Assembly (NCBI GenBank): GCA_016081115.2
Contig: JABTTQ020002610.1
Location: 2,232,030-2,296,029 of the forward strand
Origin: Rehmannia glutinosa
Taxonomy: Eukaryota; Streptophyta; Magnoliopsida; Lamiales; Orobanchaceae
DNA: 64,000 nt
Direction: 5' to 3'
Under the pieces are notes generated by a model. It was not told the origin of the DNA. It did no database searches and saw only the letters and a list, made by a program, of their open reading frames with translations. The position numbers and the translations under genes were made by a program. Below are positions 9,380-19,801 of the stretch, piece by piece. Position 1 is the first letter of the stretch, and each line of letters starts with the position of its first letter.

Positions 9380-12190
9380 TTTAATTAAAAATTATAATTA
9401 GATATTGGATACGTGGGCAATAGATCATATGATTTGTGATCCTGCTTTGTTTTCTCACATCTCCAAAAAAGTCTATATATCTATTCACATGCCTAAAGGT
9501 CAATCTCTGATTGCTACTCATTAAGGTGAAGTTCAAATTTCTAAAGATCTGTTGTTATCTAATGTATTATGTGTTCCATCATTCACATATAATCTTTTAT
9601 CATTTCTAGCCAAACCAAATCATCCAATTGTATTATCCATTTTTTTCATTCTCACGTGTCATATAGGACAAGAACACCTTGAAGATGATTGGTTTTGCTA
9701 AAGAAAACAATGGTTTATATCATCTAAACTTTCCAATAGTCGCTTTACTATTGGAGAATCCTCGAGAATTCAATATTTGGCATGCCGACTAGGGCATCTC
9801 TCTGCTAAAAGACTTTTATTAATTGGTCAATAAATACTAATAGTCGAATTTTGATTCATGTGATGTATGTCACTTTGCAAAACAGAAAAGACTTTCATTT
9901 CTAATAAAGAGCAATACTACTTCAAATGTCTTTGATCTTATACATTGTGATGTATGGGGTCTTTTTTTACCATTTCCTTTCTTTGAATTCAAGTATTTTT
10001 TAACAATTGTGGATGATTTTTCTAGATGTACTTGGATTTATATGATGAAATCAAAATATGAGACTAATATTCATCTTCCTCACTTTTACACTTTTGTGCT
10101 TACTCAGTTTAATACCAAGATTAAAGCCATAAGGCGATGATGGCTCGATTTTTACTCTCAACTTTTATAAAACAAATGTGTATTACATCAAAATTCGTGT
10201 TGAGACCCCTCAACAAATTGGTCTTTTGAAAGAAAACAACAACATTTATTACAAGTTGCTGAGCTCTTTTATTTTAGTCCAAAGTGCCTTTGTCTTTCTA
10301 GGATCATTGTGTGCAAATTGTCGCTTATATTATCAATAGAGTACCAACTCCTTTCTTGAATAATAAATCCCCTTTTGAAGTTCTTTTAATAAAAGTCCAC
10401 GATTCGACTTGATAAAAGTTTTTGGTTGTTTAACATATGCTTCTACTTTAAATGTTCACGAGAACTAAATTTGAGCCTGTGAGTCGTTAAATGTGTGTTT
10501 TTAAGTCATCTATTGGCACAAAAGGATACAAGCTTTATGATATTGTTAACAAAGAAAGTCATAATTTCAAGAAATGTTCAATTTTGTGAGACAATGTTTC
10601 CCTTTCAAACTCTAAACACTTCAATGGATACAATCTTTGCTCCCATGTTCAAAAATTTATCTCCGATTCTATTGATATTCCATATATTGTTTCTTCTCCT
10701 ACTAACAATGCACAACCTGCTCCTACTTCGATGAAAGAACACAACCTAGTTCTCCTATAACACAACCTGGTTCTCCTATCCATGACATTCCACCACCCGA
10801 TCCCGGGTTACCAATCAAAGAAGGTCCATTAGAGTCGAAGTAATCCCAAATACTTACTGGTCTTCAAAGTGCACATTCATCTCAACTTATCAAATTTGGT
10901 AGACAATATAGCATTGGCAATGTTCTTTCTACACAACAATTATCTCAAAAGCACAAAGCTTTTGCTTCTATCGGTCAAATAATTGAGCCAGACATACAAA
11001 CAAGCCGATCAAAGTGTTGAATGGCAAAGATACAATGAAAAATGAGATTCAAGCACTTGAGAAGAACAACACTTGGGCGTTAGTTGATTTACCTCCCAAT
11101 AAACATTGTATTGGTTGCAAATGGGTGTATAAAGTCAAATACAAGGCAAATGGAACCATTGAAAGATACAAAGCTAGGTTGGTAGCAAATGGTATACTCA
11201 AGAAGAAAGATTGGATTACTTTGAAAAAAAATCACATGTTACTAAACTCACAACATTAGACTAGTTCTAGCCATGGCGAGAGCTCAAAATTGGCATATAC
11301 TCTAACTAGATGTCAACAATGCCTTCCTACATGGTGAATTAGATGAGGAAGTTTATATGGCACCTCCACAGGGTATGCAACAACAACAAAGTCCGCAAGC
11401 TGTTTAAAAGCCTTTATGGCCTCAAGAAAGCCTCAAGACAATGGTTTCAAAAGCTTACTTCATGTGTACTCACTTATGGATTCAAACAATCAATGTCGAC
11501 AATTCCTTTTTCATTAAAACTTCTCCTACTTCATTAAAGCATTCTTTGTGTCTATGTAGATAATATGTCCTATTGAAACAACTTAGAAGAAATCAAAGCT
11601 ATCAAAAATCACCTGGATGACACATTCACCATTAATGATTTGGGAACTTTGAAATATATTTTGGGTATTGAAATAGCCCCATGCACTAAAGGCGTTGCCA
11701 TTTGTCAAAGGACATATGCATTGGATATATTAATGAGTCGGGATATCTAGGTTGCAAACTATATCTACACCCCACAATTAGTAGGTCATTAACGGAGGAT
11801 TTGCCATTTATTTAGGCAACTCTTTAATCTCATGGAAGGCCAAGAAACAACCCACAATTAGTAGGTCATCAACAGAGGTGAATACGGGGCCATCACATCT
11901 ATCACATGTGAAATCCAATGGTTAACTTATCTACTTAATGATCTTCAAGTCCACAACTCACAACTGCGGATCATCTATACGGACAACAAATCAACATATT
12001 GTATTGCACACAATCATTGTCAACATAAAAGAACTAAACACAAACAAATAGTTTGCAATTTTGTACGAGAAAAGATAGAAGAAGGCCTACTCAAGCTTGT
12101 ATACATTCCTCTTAACATCAAACATCGACATATTTACCAAACCACTAACTCCTATATTGTTTCAAACATTTTATCTCCAAGTTGGGCATG
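9380..12190 (+). pseudogene. Copia protease-integrase-RT-RNase H relic
   Basis: Domains appear in copia order. A protease relic reads DTWAIDHMICD (9410-9440). A pre-integrase zinc region has HARLGHLSAKRL-like sequence near 9780. The integrase core contains CDVWG near 9945 and TIVDDFSRCTW near 10005. The reverse transcriptase start reads NEIQALEKNNTWALVDLPPNK and CKWVYKVKYKANGTIERYKARLVA (11041-11190), followed by the palm segment and DDMLL-type region near 11550. RNase H with DNKSTYCIAHN lies near 11985. Stops and frame changes occur every few hundred bases. Near 11770 and 11850 a 20-base phrase is repeated, suggesting a local slippage or deletion. Confidence 0.87.
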
Positions 12191-12219
12191 GTTGACATCC
12201 ATGCACCAACTTATGGGGA

Positions 12220-12476
12220 TATCAAGCCAAGTTAACCAAAATCGTGTTTTAGCTAAAGCTAAAATCGTGTTTCATATATAAAAGCAATTTAACAGATTAG
12301 TTTGTTATCTAGAGTTAGTTGTAGATTAGTTATGTTAGTTACTTATTCAAGGTGATATATATACATTGTAAAACAACTCTTATCCATTCAATCAATTCAT
12401 CAAGGTTTCCCTTACCAATATTTTCTCAATTTCTCTGTGATATACATCACATTAATCTTGGTGAAAGATCTCAATA
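12220..12476 (+). repeat. 3' LTR of copia element
   Basis: It starts TATCAAGCC after the purine tract atgggga and ends GATCTCAATA before the target duplication TAAAG (12477-12481). It matches the 5' LTR with several substitutions, so the insertion is not recent. Confidence 0.93.
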
Positions 12477-12482
12477 TAAAGA

Positions 12483-13284
12483 ATGTCGGGTTCCAACTCC
12501 GATGCGGCGCAGCACGTGAGCTAAAGCACCGTGTTCTCACGTGCCTTCACAAGCTCTTCGACGTGGGACACCCACACCGCCGCCACGTCGGAGCTCGAAT
12601 CCATAGCCAAACCCTCCCGGCCGATGTTCTCACCTTGTTCCTCTCATCCATCTTGCCACCGACTCTATGACAAGTCCCTAGTGCGGCGCCAATGCATCCG
12701 ACTAATCTCCATTCTCTCCGACCACCACGGGAACTCCATCTCCCCATGTCTCCAAGGTCCTCTCCACCGTTGTCGCCCACCCTACGCGACCTAGATTTCT
12801 CCGTCAGTCTGCTCGCATCGCAATCTCCCTCCCTCTCCTCACATCTTACTTCCCCTCCATTCACCTCCATCACCAAGAACTTGCTCGAATTTCTCTTCAT
12901 CGAACAAGATTCCAACACCCAAAATGGCATCGCATTATGCTTGGTGGCGATAATCAAGGGATCGAGAAATCCGGATGTGGGGAGCTTGAGAAAGATATTG
13001 CCCAAGCTCAAGAAATTGGCGAAATGCGAGAGTTTTAAGGTGAAGGCATGATTTTAGCATTAATGGGAAGTGTGGTCGAGTAAAGGCGTCTTGAGTGGAA
13101 GGGAAAAATGTGATTAAGAATTTGGTCACGTGTTTGATGGAATTCTTGAGTAGTGATGAGTTGGCGGCTAGAAAGGCAGCCGCGGAGGCGTTGATAAAGA
13201 TCGTGGTGATGGAGAAAGATGCGTTGTGGGAGTATAAGGCTTCTTGTTTGAAGACTTTTGGTAAGCGATTTGACAAGTTAGATT
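12483..13284 (+). pseudogene. TORTIFOLIA1-like exon 1 (HEAT repeats)
   Basis: The start ATG at 12483 gives MSGSNSDAAQHVS and then a stop. In shifting frames one reads TCLHKL, DTHTAATSELESIAK, DKSLVRRQCIRLISILSDHHGNSISP (12680-12760), QDSNTQNGIALCL (12910), SRNPDVGSLRKILPKLKKLAKCESFKVKA (12960-13050), GKNVIKNLVTCLMEFLSSDE and AARKAAAEALIKI (13100-13210), ending with ASCLKTFG-KRFDK. These are the consecutive helices of the family's HEAT-repeat domain in correct order. The opposite-strand open frames here are shadows. Confidence 0.9.
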
Positions 13285-13393
13285 TTTAGATTTGGGTAAA
13301 ATGGAGTTGAACTTTTTTTTCTATTTTATTTTTTAATATTGGGATTTATGTAGTTTATGTGTGTTAATGGGGAATGTGGGTTGGTTTTATCAG

Positions 13394-13500
13394 GTGAAGG
13401 TGCGAGGGAGACGATGAATGAGTTGATAGAGGCTTGGAAGGAGATTCGATTTGTTCTCGATGAGGTTTCACAACCACTGAATCATAGGCTTCATCTAAAG
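13394..13500 (+). pseudogene. TORTIFOLIA1-like exon 2
   Basis: An acceptor tttatcag ends at 13393. The exon gives VKVRETMNELIEAWKEI-like residues (with one extra base) and LDEVSQPL, and ends QASSK at 13500 with a GT donor. The preceding intron is about 110 bases and T-rich before the acceptor. Its donor has become TT after the last AAG, so splicing there would probably fail. Confidence 0.85.
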
Positions 13501-15346
13501 GTATTAGATGAAACATTATTTTATCGCCGTATGGTTAATGGTTAGATACTTCTAGTTATTGATTTTTTGAAATTCAAGTGTTGAATTCCAGGATACACAA
13601 ATATTGAAGACCATATATATCCTCAAATGATCATATATCAAATCAATAAAAATATTAACTTTGATCTTTTTGAGTGACGCCTTCTACTTTTTACTTGATT
13701 ATAATTTCTTCAAACACTAAATCTGTCAAAACGGTTTGTGTTTGTCTTTGTTGTGTTGTTCTCCTTATTTCGTAATTTCCTCAATTGGACTATGAAAGGT
13801 TCCACTTGATTCTTTGAAAGTAATTTTGGAACTATTGTTTGTTGATTTGTTCTCTAGTGTAAGATGTTGACGCTTGTGATCATAATATTTTCCTCATTGT
13901 ATGAAGGAAAATTTTTTAAGTACCCATTATGAATAGTGGGTACTCCTTTTTAGCCACCAAGATAACTAAACTCTTTTCTACCTAAATTGGTGAAATTGCC
14001 TCTCCTTTAAGTTGGTGTTTTTGAATTTTGAAAGTGAAGTAATCATTATACACATTGAAAACCGTATAATCCCCTTTGGAAACCATATACAGCCCCTACC
14101 CCATGTACATATACACACACTCCAAGACAAAAAGTACATAAAGCAAAAAAAAACAAAAGGAAAGAAAGAAGACATATCGTGCATATTGAAAAACACATAT
14201 CGTGCAAAAAGAAATAAAGAAAGAAATACTCATGGCTTCCATCGAAGACTTCGACGTCGCTGCCTTCGTCCCCTCTCAAAACAACCCGATGGACCATCTT
14301 CCTCCTCTCCCGAAAGGTTAGGTTTCTTTTCTCCTTTTTAGAAGTTTCAAAATCTTTGGATATAATGTTGGGTGTTTACTTAGAAATAATTTTTCATGAC
14401 TAAATATGTTAGTTCTTGGTGTATTTTACTTCATAATGAGCATGAATATTGTTTTGTTGAAGTTTGGGGTGTAAGATTTTGTGTTTTGGTTAGGAGTCGA
14501 AAATGATTTTGCTTTGTATGGTTTAGTCGCACGATATGATGAAGAAGACAAAAAGCTACAATATGCATGATATAAGGTGCGATATCGTGCCCTATATCGT
14601 CTTTTTGGCACGATTGTGGTTTAAAATCAACCATGTCATTATGCCCATATCATGCCTAATCATGCCATTATGCATACATATAGATTTTGACGTGGCATAT
14701 TTTCAAATCTATACTGAGTGCATCTGCGCACGATATGACACGATACAGTTTTATACATGTGTATTTTGTATATTGTGTCTCATATCGTGCCTAATCGTGC
14801 CCCTTAGTTCATATCGTGTCATTTACTGTATGTTGCTTAATGGTTGTCTAATGAGTTCATTACTACATTTCTTCATTTTTTCACCAATTCATCTTATTAA
14901 ATTACTATTAATTCTTGTTGTAGGTTGGTCCACATTGGGGGACCCTCTCATCATCGAGAGAGGGCCCAAATTGTAAGGTATGTTCGATGAGTATAATTCA
15001 AGAGCAACATTACCTTGTTTTTCCCTTTGTCGACCTGGTTTTTGCTATTTTGTGAACAAGAGAGAGTAGATAGAGAAAAATAAAAAAACTGGAGGAAAAG
15101 TATGTATGTATGTATTTAACATGAGAGAAAAATACCCACTTTACCTACTTTAAGGCTTGCATTTAAAGCATCGGGTATTGTGGTAAAAGAACCACAAAAG
15201 TGGTTAGAAAACATAGTTTTTATGAATGATATTTGCCGACACATTTGTTAATTGTAAGTATTAGTCATCTGGGCAATAGGCTTTCCTACATGTTCATGTA
15301 TTCTACGAAGTTTTCCCATTTTCTTACTTTTTGGCTTTGGGTCCAG
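13501..15346 (+). other. Intron 2 of the TORTIFOLIA1-like relic, holding an exon-like cassette
   Basis: The intron contains a candidate separate transcription unit in the same direction. ATG at 14232 starts MASIEDFDVAAFVPSQNNPM and runs to LPPLPKG at a possible donor (GTTAG, about 14319). A matching acceptor near 14924 continues GWSTLGDPLIIERGPKL, followed by GT. I do not recognise this protein. Short sequences resembling each other in inverted orientation (AGTGGGTA near 13936 and its complement near 15141) could be worn terminal repeats of a gene-carrying transposon, but the match is weak. Confidence 0.35.
14170..14825. repeat. Cluster of ATATCGTGC-type motifs on both strands
   Basis: The motif ATATCGTGC or a one-base variant recurs about ten times, for example near 14175, 14200, 14580 and 14783. 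Inverted copies (GCACGATAT) lie near 14529 and 14728. Several are followed by TAATCGTGCC. Spacing is irregular, so it is not a simple tandem array. Confidence 0.6.
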
Positions 15347-15790
15347 AAAATACTAGCAATGGACGTTATCCTCATGGTTCGAGAACTTCTAATGGCATTC
15401 TTTGCTCCTCAAGTAGAGAGAAATAGCCCTCTCAAGAACTAAGCTACCAAAGTGCACAATTTGTCGTTGGCTCTCCTGCTTCCAAAGCCAGGAGAAGAAG
15501 TTTAGTTTGTAGTAATGAAAACAGAACAAGTTCACAAATGTTAGAAAGTTGGACCAAAAGAAGCCCTCCAACTTCAAAGTTGAAATATTTTGCTCCAACT
15601 AGTTCTTTTGGCCTAGTGGGTTTAGAAGATAGCCCTTGGGATGGGGATGGGAGAGTTTAAATCGAAGAGGAGAGAAAATATTTGCAAAACCAGAGATCAA
15701 AAGGGCTCTGTTTAATGAGAATTATGAAAATCACAAGCTTGGTGAGGCGAGTGTTTTGGTTAGTAATGAAACTTAGGAGATATATGTAGG
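15347..15790 (+). pseudogene. TORTIFOLIA1-like exon 3 (middle variable region)
   Basis: After the acceptor gggtccag the exon reads ENTSNGRYPHGSRTSNGIL, continuing in phase from exon 2. Further on, SPASKARRRSLVCSNENRTSS and SWTKRSPPTSKLKYFAPTS can be read in another frame. This Ser/Lys/Arg-rich middle region is expected in the family and evolves fast. Its 3' border is not clear. Confidence 0.72.
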
Positions 15791-16079
15791 AACAGAGAGA
15801 CTGTGAAGACCTATCCCTTATCCGAAATCAACTTGTTGATTGAAAATCAACAATCAAATTTGTTTTGAATCTTCTCTAGGTATTCCTCACTTGCCATAGC
15901 TTTTTTAGATAAGTAAATATATAAAAGAAAGGAAAAATCTTGGTCACAAGCCGATCAAGTAGCAAAAGAAAAATATGTTAAACTTCAAAAAAAAAAAACA
16001 ACAAAAATAACTTAAAAATGCAATTTAAAAGAAGGACGTCTATTTCTAGAAGATCTTTGAATATCATAGTTAGTAGTTT

Positions 16080-17965
16080 TTTCAAAGACATGCTCGAGTT
16101 TATTCTTGATGGTCTAATGTAACTTGTGGAATGTCGACCCATGATCCACTAGCCACAATTTCCATAGACTTGAGCTTACGAAGAATCATATAAGGGAAAG
16201 GCAAGCGGAGTGGTGGAGGGGTCACCTTCTTGTTCCTCTTCCCGCCATATCGACCACCGTTTTCGTGCCATCGCTTGGAAACTCTCCGACGGATGTTAAA
16301 CTCATAAACATTAATAGCATAATAGCATGCGTGAGATGCGTCCATAGCTCGTTGAAAGCTCTCTTTACCTTGATCATCTAAACTTGCGGCCGTAACCATA
16401 TTGTCTCAAGATATCATCAATTTTGTTGCAATGGTTGATGAAGAACCATCCTTCGATCGTATTTATTGCCGCGAGTTTGAACTTGCTCCGAATTAATCTT
16501 TTCATGAGGAATTTGTTCATCCTCGTCCATGACCACCTCAAAAGGATTATTAATTTGAACATGCAAATTAGATGTACCCCTTCCAGAAAACGACTTGCTT
16601 GGGTTGTCCGCTTCTTGACTTGCACCCACTGCTCAATCCACGGTTTTTTACCTTAGTGGTAGTATCATGGTATCGAACTAGAGCTCGGCCATGCGGGACT
16701 ATAGCCTGGTTTAGCACCATCCACGATTTTAGATTCTCGCATTATGCTTCATCGCTTGATTGTTCGCTGCCGCAATTAGCCCGAATGTCCAACAATTTGA
16801 CAATGAGAGCGAGAACTCCGGAATTTTTTAGAATAAGCGAGCGACATGAACGAATAATGGCCTATTCGTTCTACCATAATAAATTCTTGCAATGGAGAAT
16901 TAAAATCCGATTCTACAAGAACTCTTATAAAATGTCCCACTTCTCCGTAAGGAACGGCCACCTATCTGCATGGGCTTGCCAATAGCACTTGCGGGCTTCA
17001 TAATTAACGCATGATGCCAATATTCCATACTCAACTCATATATACGAACCCATAACTGAGATTTTGACGAATTTATGCGGTATTTTATGAAGTTCGGAAC
17101 CCAGTCGAGACGAATTGAGCCCAATTTCGGATACAAGATAGGCCTTCCAAATACTTTGTGTCTATCATTCACGTTTGGGAATTGTATGTTGTAATAACCA
17201 TTTCCAGGGTATAAGGCGCCATGAACCATCAATATACCAAACCTCCAAAAGTCTTCGTTTAAGATCCTCTAAACCTAAAGGTTTGGATCCTTTAGGTAAT
17301 AATAATCTACCAATCAATGTGTTCCATAATTCCGCCGCCCGTTGTTGGTAAATTTCCTTGTCCATAGTGACCGAAAAATACTCCCCATTTTTCTCGGGTT
17401 TCAAAATCTCCCTAGGGATAGCATTTGATCGAAAGTTTGAGTGTTATTCTTTGTTAGAATCATCCTTATAATTTTCCCAAGATTTAATAGTAGTTGGTTG
17501 CATTTTAACAAACATTGCCATCAACATTTGAAAGAGATATTTTCCCATGCACGTAACTTTGAGTTGGAAGGATTATTGTGTGAACTAGGGTTTTGAGAAG
17601 ACCCACCTACATCCCTAGGCGACGGAGTGGTTCGTGCGTCGTGCCTCCGAATCATCCGAGGAATTTGAATATTAGAAACCTGGAAGGATTTGTCGAAAAT
17701 TGGATACCGCTCGACCAAGTTGTTCGATATTTTTCACCACGTGGGCTTGTGTCTCTCTATGTCCATGTGAGGGCTCTTGAAATTGATATATTTCTCAGTT
17801 CGTGAAAGAAAGAAATCGCAGATGTTCCGCTTGTCGTTTGCATTCGTCGTTGAAGTACTATATCAACCCGAGGGTTTGTTATGTGTGTCGATTGAAAATC
17901 AAAAGAATAATCGGAAGAAGATCCATCGATCTCTAGGAATAACAAGAAATCAATGTCCTCCATGA
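16080..17965 (-). pseudogene. L1-type LINE ORF1 relic with DUF4283 domain
   Basis: Plant L1 ORF1 proteins carry an RNA-binding DUF4283 domain and chaperone the LINE RNA. The minus strand starts near 17963 with MEDIDFLLFLEIDG. It then shows SVTMDKEIYQQRAAELWNTL and LIGRLLLPKGSKPL (17370-17280), GYYNIQFPNVNDRHKVFG and PILYPKLGSIRLDWVPNF (17190-17090), LWVRIYELSMEYWHHALIM (17060-17010) and AIGKPMQI. The WRL-GYYNIQF-VWVRIYxLPxEYW series is the DUF4283 signature. Stops and frame changes separate the blocks. Downstream frames (16629-16100) have no clear domain. No ORF2 endonuclease or RT follows, so this is a partial element lodged in an intron of the TORTIFOLIA1-like relic. Confidence 0.8.
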
Positions 17966-17989
17966 TTGGAATATTAAAAAACGGATGGC

Positions 17990-18460
17990 TACAGGAGACC
18001 GAACGAAGGTGTCATGAAGTCGTCCGATAATGTAGGACGTTTTACCTCTACCTAGGTCTTTTTTTCATACTATCATTAAAGTTTTTATGTTTCACAAGAA
18101 ATTTACAATGTAATTGGCATGATAAATTACAAAAACTACCCTTCAAGTTTAGTCTAGTTACAAAAAATCAAGTTATCTTTCAAAAATACAAATAACTTGT
18201 TAAGGTATAGCGAACAACCCTTTGAAGTTAGTATATGTTTAACAACTATCCCCTCAATAGGTGTAACAAAGTTTTTAACTACATCGAACCTCGAGGGAAG
18301 TTTTTATGAATCATACTATTATTTATTTAAGTACATCGCATATGTAATTGTTATACGCATTTTGTAGTCTTGTTTTACAAAGCAAAGATTCTGCCTGCTA
18401 ACACGTCTTAAAGCCCTCTCATACTATGGAGCAATTTTCTAACATTCTTTTGTTACTTTA
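17990..18460. other. Spacer with 'attacaaaaa...ccctt' type repeat
   Basis: No gene is seen. At about 18125-18205 the phrase 'ttacaaaaactacccttcaag' and variants occur. An inverted relative is found near 24490-24590, beyond the gypsy element. Such phrases are widespread in plant spacers. Confidence 0.4.
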
Positions 18461-18468
18461 TTATCCAG

Positions 18469-18900
18469 GAGATTTATCGGGAGCTCACGAGAATGGTATT
18501 CATTCTCTAGAGGCACATGTTCACGGTTTAGAACTAGCATTGGATGAAATTTCATTTGACTTAGATGTCTCCACGAGGAAGGATGTCACATAATGATGCC
18601 ATGTGTTGTAATTTACCTGGTACCGATTTCTTGGTGAAATTTGTAAGCTATGGAGAAAAATAGAAGGTCGATTCTTCAACTTCGAATTACCCACTTCCCT
18701 GTGGGATCCCATCCGTGGCTGCACTTCACGAATCCCTAGCAAGAAAGGAGCGGAAGAATTTCCATTGCAAAATCGGAGATATCGTTTAAAGTGGATGTCA
18801 TGGGCTTATAATGAACCCGTTGGCGAAATCCTTAGAGGCTCCTAGGGGCTTTCAAGTTTCCTCGAGTGGAATTGCAATGAATATTGATGTTTGAAGATGA
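18469..18900 (+). pseudogene. TORTIFOLIA1-like exon 4 (C-terminal coiled coil)
   Basis: After the acceptor ttatccag the exon gives GSSHENGIHSLEAHVHGLELALDEISFDL, the most conserved C-terminal block of the family. CCNLPGTDFL and PSVAALHESLARKE follow across frame changes. The sequence decays after about 18900, and a gypsy LTR begins at 18970, so the gene's end was cut or displaced by that insertion. Confidence 0.85.
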
Positions 18901-18969
18901 TTCTAGGTAGCCTGCAGTCGTCGATCCTAATGGAATATTGGGTTTCCATTGGATTTAACAATTTATTCA

Positions 18970-19748
18970 TGATAGGGACTTATTTGGACCGACTTATCTA
19001 TATGTGCTTGGTAAAAGACCGAGCTCATAATGAAAGCCCATCTTGGTAAAGCCCAACTTAGAAGGCTTGTCTCGAGCTCTAGAGATGGACCAATTATGTT
19101 GGCCAAAGGGATAGGCCAACCTCGAGGAGGCGGCCTCAGAGAAAGAGGCTTTGACCGAATAAGGTTTATGATGGGTCTGGAGTTAATGGTTTAGCGAAGC
19201 CCGAGCTTGGGGTCTAATAGGTGACGTCAACGGGTTGGACCCCAATCAAAGGACAAACTTAAGGGCCTCTGGACTAAGTGGGTTGGGCCCTAAATGGGCA
19301 AACTTAAGGGCCTATCGACCTAAGTGGGTTAGGACCCTAAATGGGCAAACTTAAGGACCTACCGATCAAAGTGGTGGGCCACTAAATGGATGAACTTAAG
19401 GGACTCTGATTTATTGGTCCTGGGAGGTGTGCGGCCCAACATGAGTAATTAACCTAGGCTTGTATGTTAATTAAGATTTTAGCGTGGCATGATACGACGC
19501 AACCTTAATTGCCAAACCTATAAGAAGGGCACAAAAAAGTTACACATCTAGTTAGAATTCCAATATACACACTTTAAATATACTATTTCATTTTTATATT
19601 CTCTCTCTAAGAGAGATCTTGACTTGAGCATCGGAGTGGGTATGCGAAAAACCCTTCCGGCTCCTTCTAATGGTTGTTTTGCAGGTCTTAGGTCCATCGC
19701 GATCGGAGCTTGGTTTTATTAGCAGACGGGCATTCCTAGACTCGACCA
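18970..19748 (+). repeat. 5' LTR of gypsy element, with internal tandem repeats
   Basis: The LTR contains a TATA-like cctataagaa near 19517 and the sequence GACTTGAGCATCGGAGTGGG near 19621. The latter is shared with the 3' LTR and with a third LTR piece at 56540. Between about 19255 and 19440 a roughly 46-base unit (AAACTTAAGGGCCT...GGGTTGGGCCCTAAATGGGC) is repeated about four times with changes. Divergence from the 3' LTR is visible throughout. Confidence 0.88.
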
Positions 19749-19801
19749 ATTGGTGTCGTCTATGGGAAATTTGAGTTTTAAGGCGTGAGTTTAAAGGTAG
19801 C

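Larger units (their letters stand above)
7943..12476 (+). mobile_element. Ty1/copia LTR retrotransposon with 5-bp target duplication TAAAG
   Basis: Two direct LTRs of about 256 bases (7943-8198 and 12220-12476) flank an internal region with copia gene order. The target duplication TAAAG is perfect at 7938-7942 and 12477-12481. The primer-binding site TGGTATCGTT at 8199 is a variant of the initiator-Met tRNA site. A purine tract, atgggga, precedes the 3' LTR. The LTR ends are 5'-TA...TA-3' (TATCGAG to CTCAATA) instead of TG...CA, a non-canonical ending known from some copia families. Coding is full of stops and frameshifts. The element separates the promoter and leader of the TORTIFOLIA1-like gene from its ATG. 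Confidence 0.93.
12483..18900 (+). pseudogene. TORTIFOLIA1/SPIRAL2-like microtubule-associated protein pseudogene
   Basis: Proteins of this plant family bind cortical microtubules through N-terminal HEAT-type repeats and control helical growth. Four exons are recognisable: HEAT-repeat exon (12483-13284), short exon (13394-13500), middle variable exon (15347-15790) and C-terminal coiled-coil exon (18469-18900). Splice phase is retained: exon 2 ends ...QASSK and exon 3 continues ENTSNGRYPHGSR, matching the family. Because introns remain, this is a decayed original or segmental copy, not a processed one. Early stops (the 14th codon is TAA), many frameshifts, a damaged first donor site and insertions in the promoter, introns and tail show that it is dead. 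The N-terminal identification is strong. The exact paralogue (TOR1-like 3, 4 or other) is not certain. Confidence 0.88.

Noticed and set aside
12547..13011. A 154-codon minus-strand open frame
   Set aside because: It is the shadow of the TORTIFOLIA1-like exon 1 on the plus strand, whose HEAT-repeat blocks are clearly recognisable.
14536..14976. A 146-codon plus-strand frame
   Set aside because: It runs through the ATATCGTGC motif cluster and a likely intron. Only its last 17 residues look exon-like.
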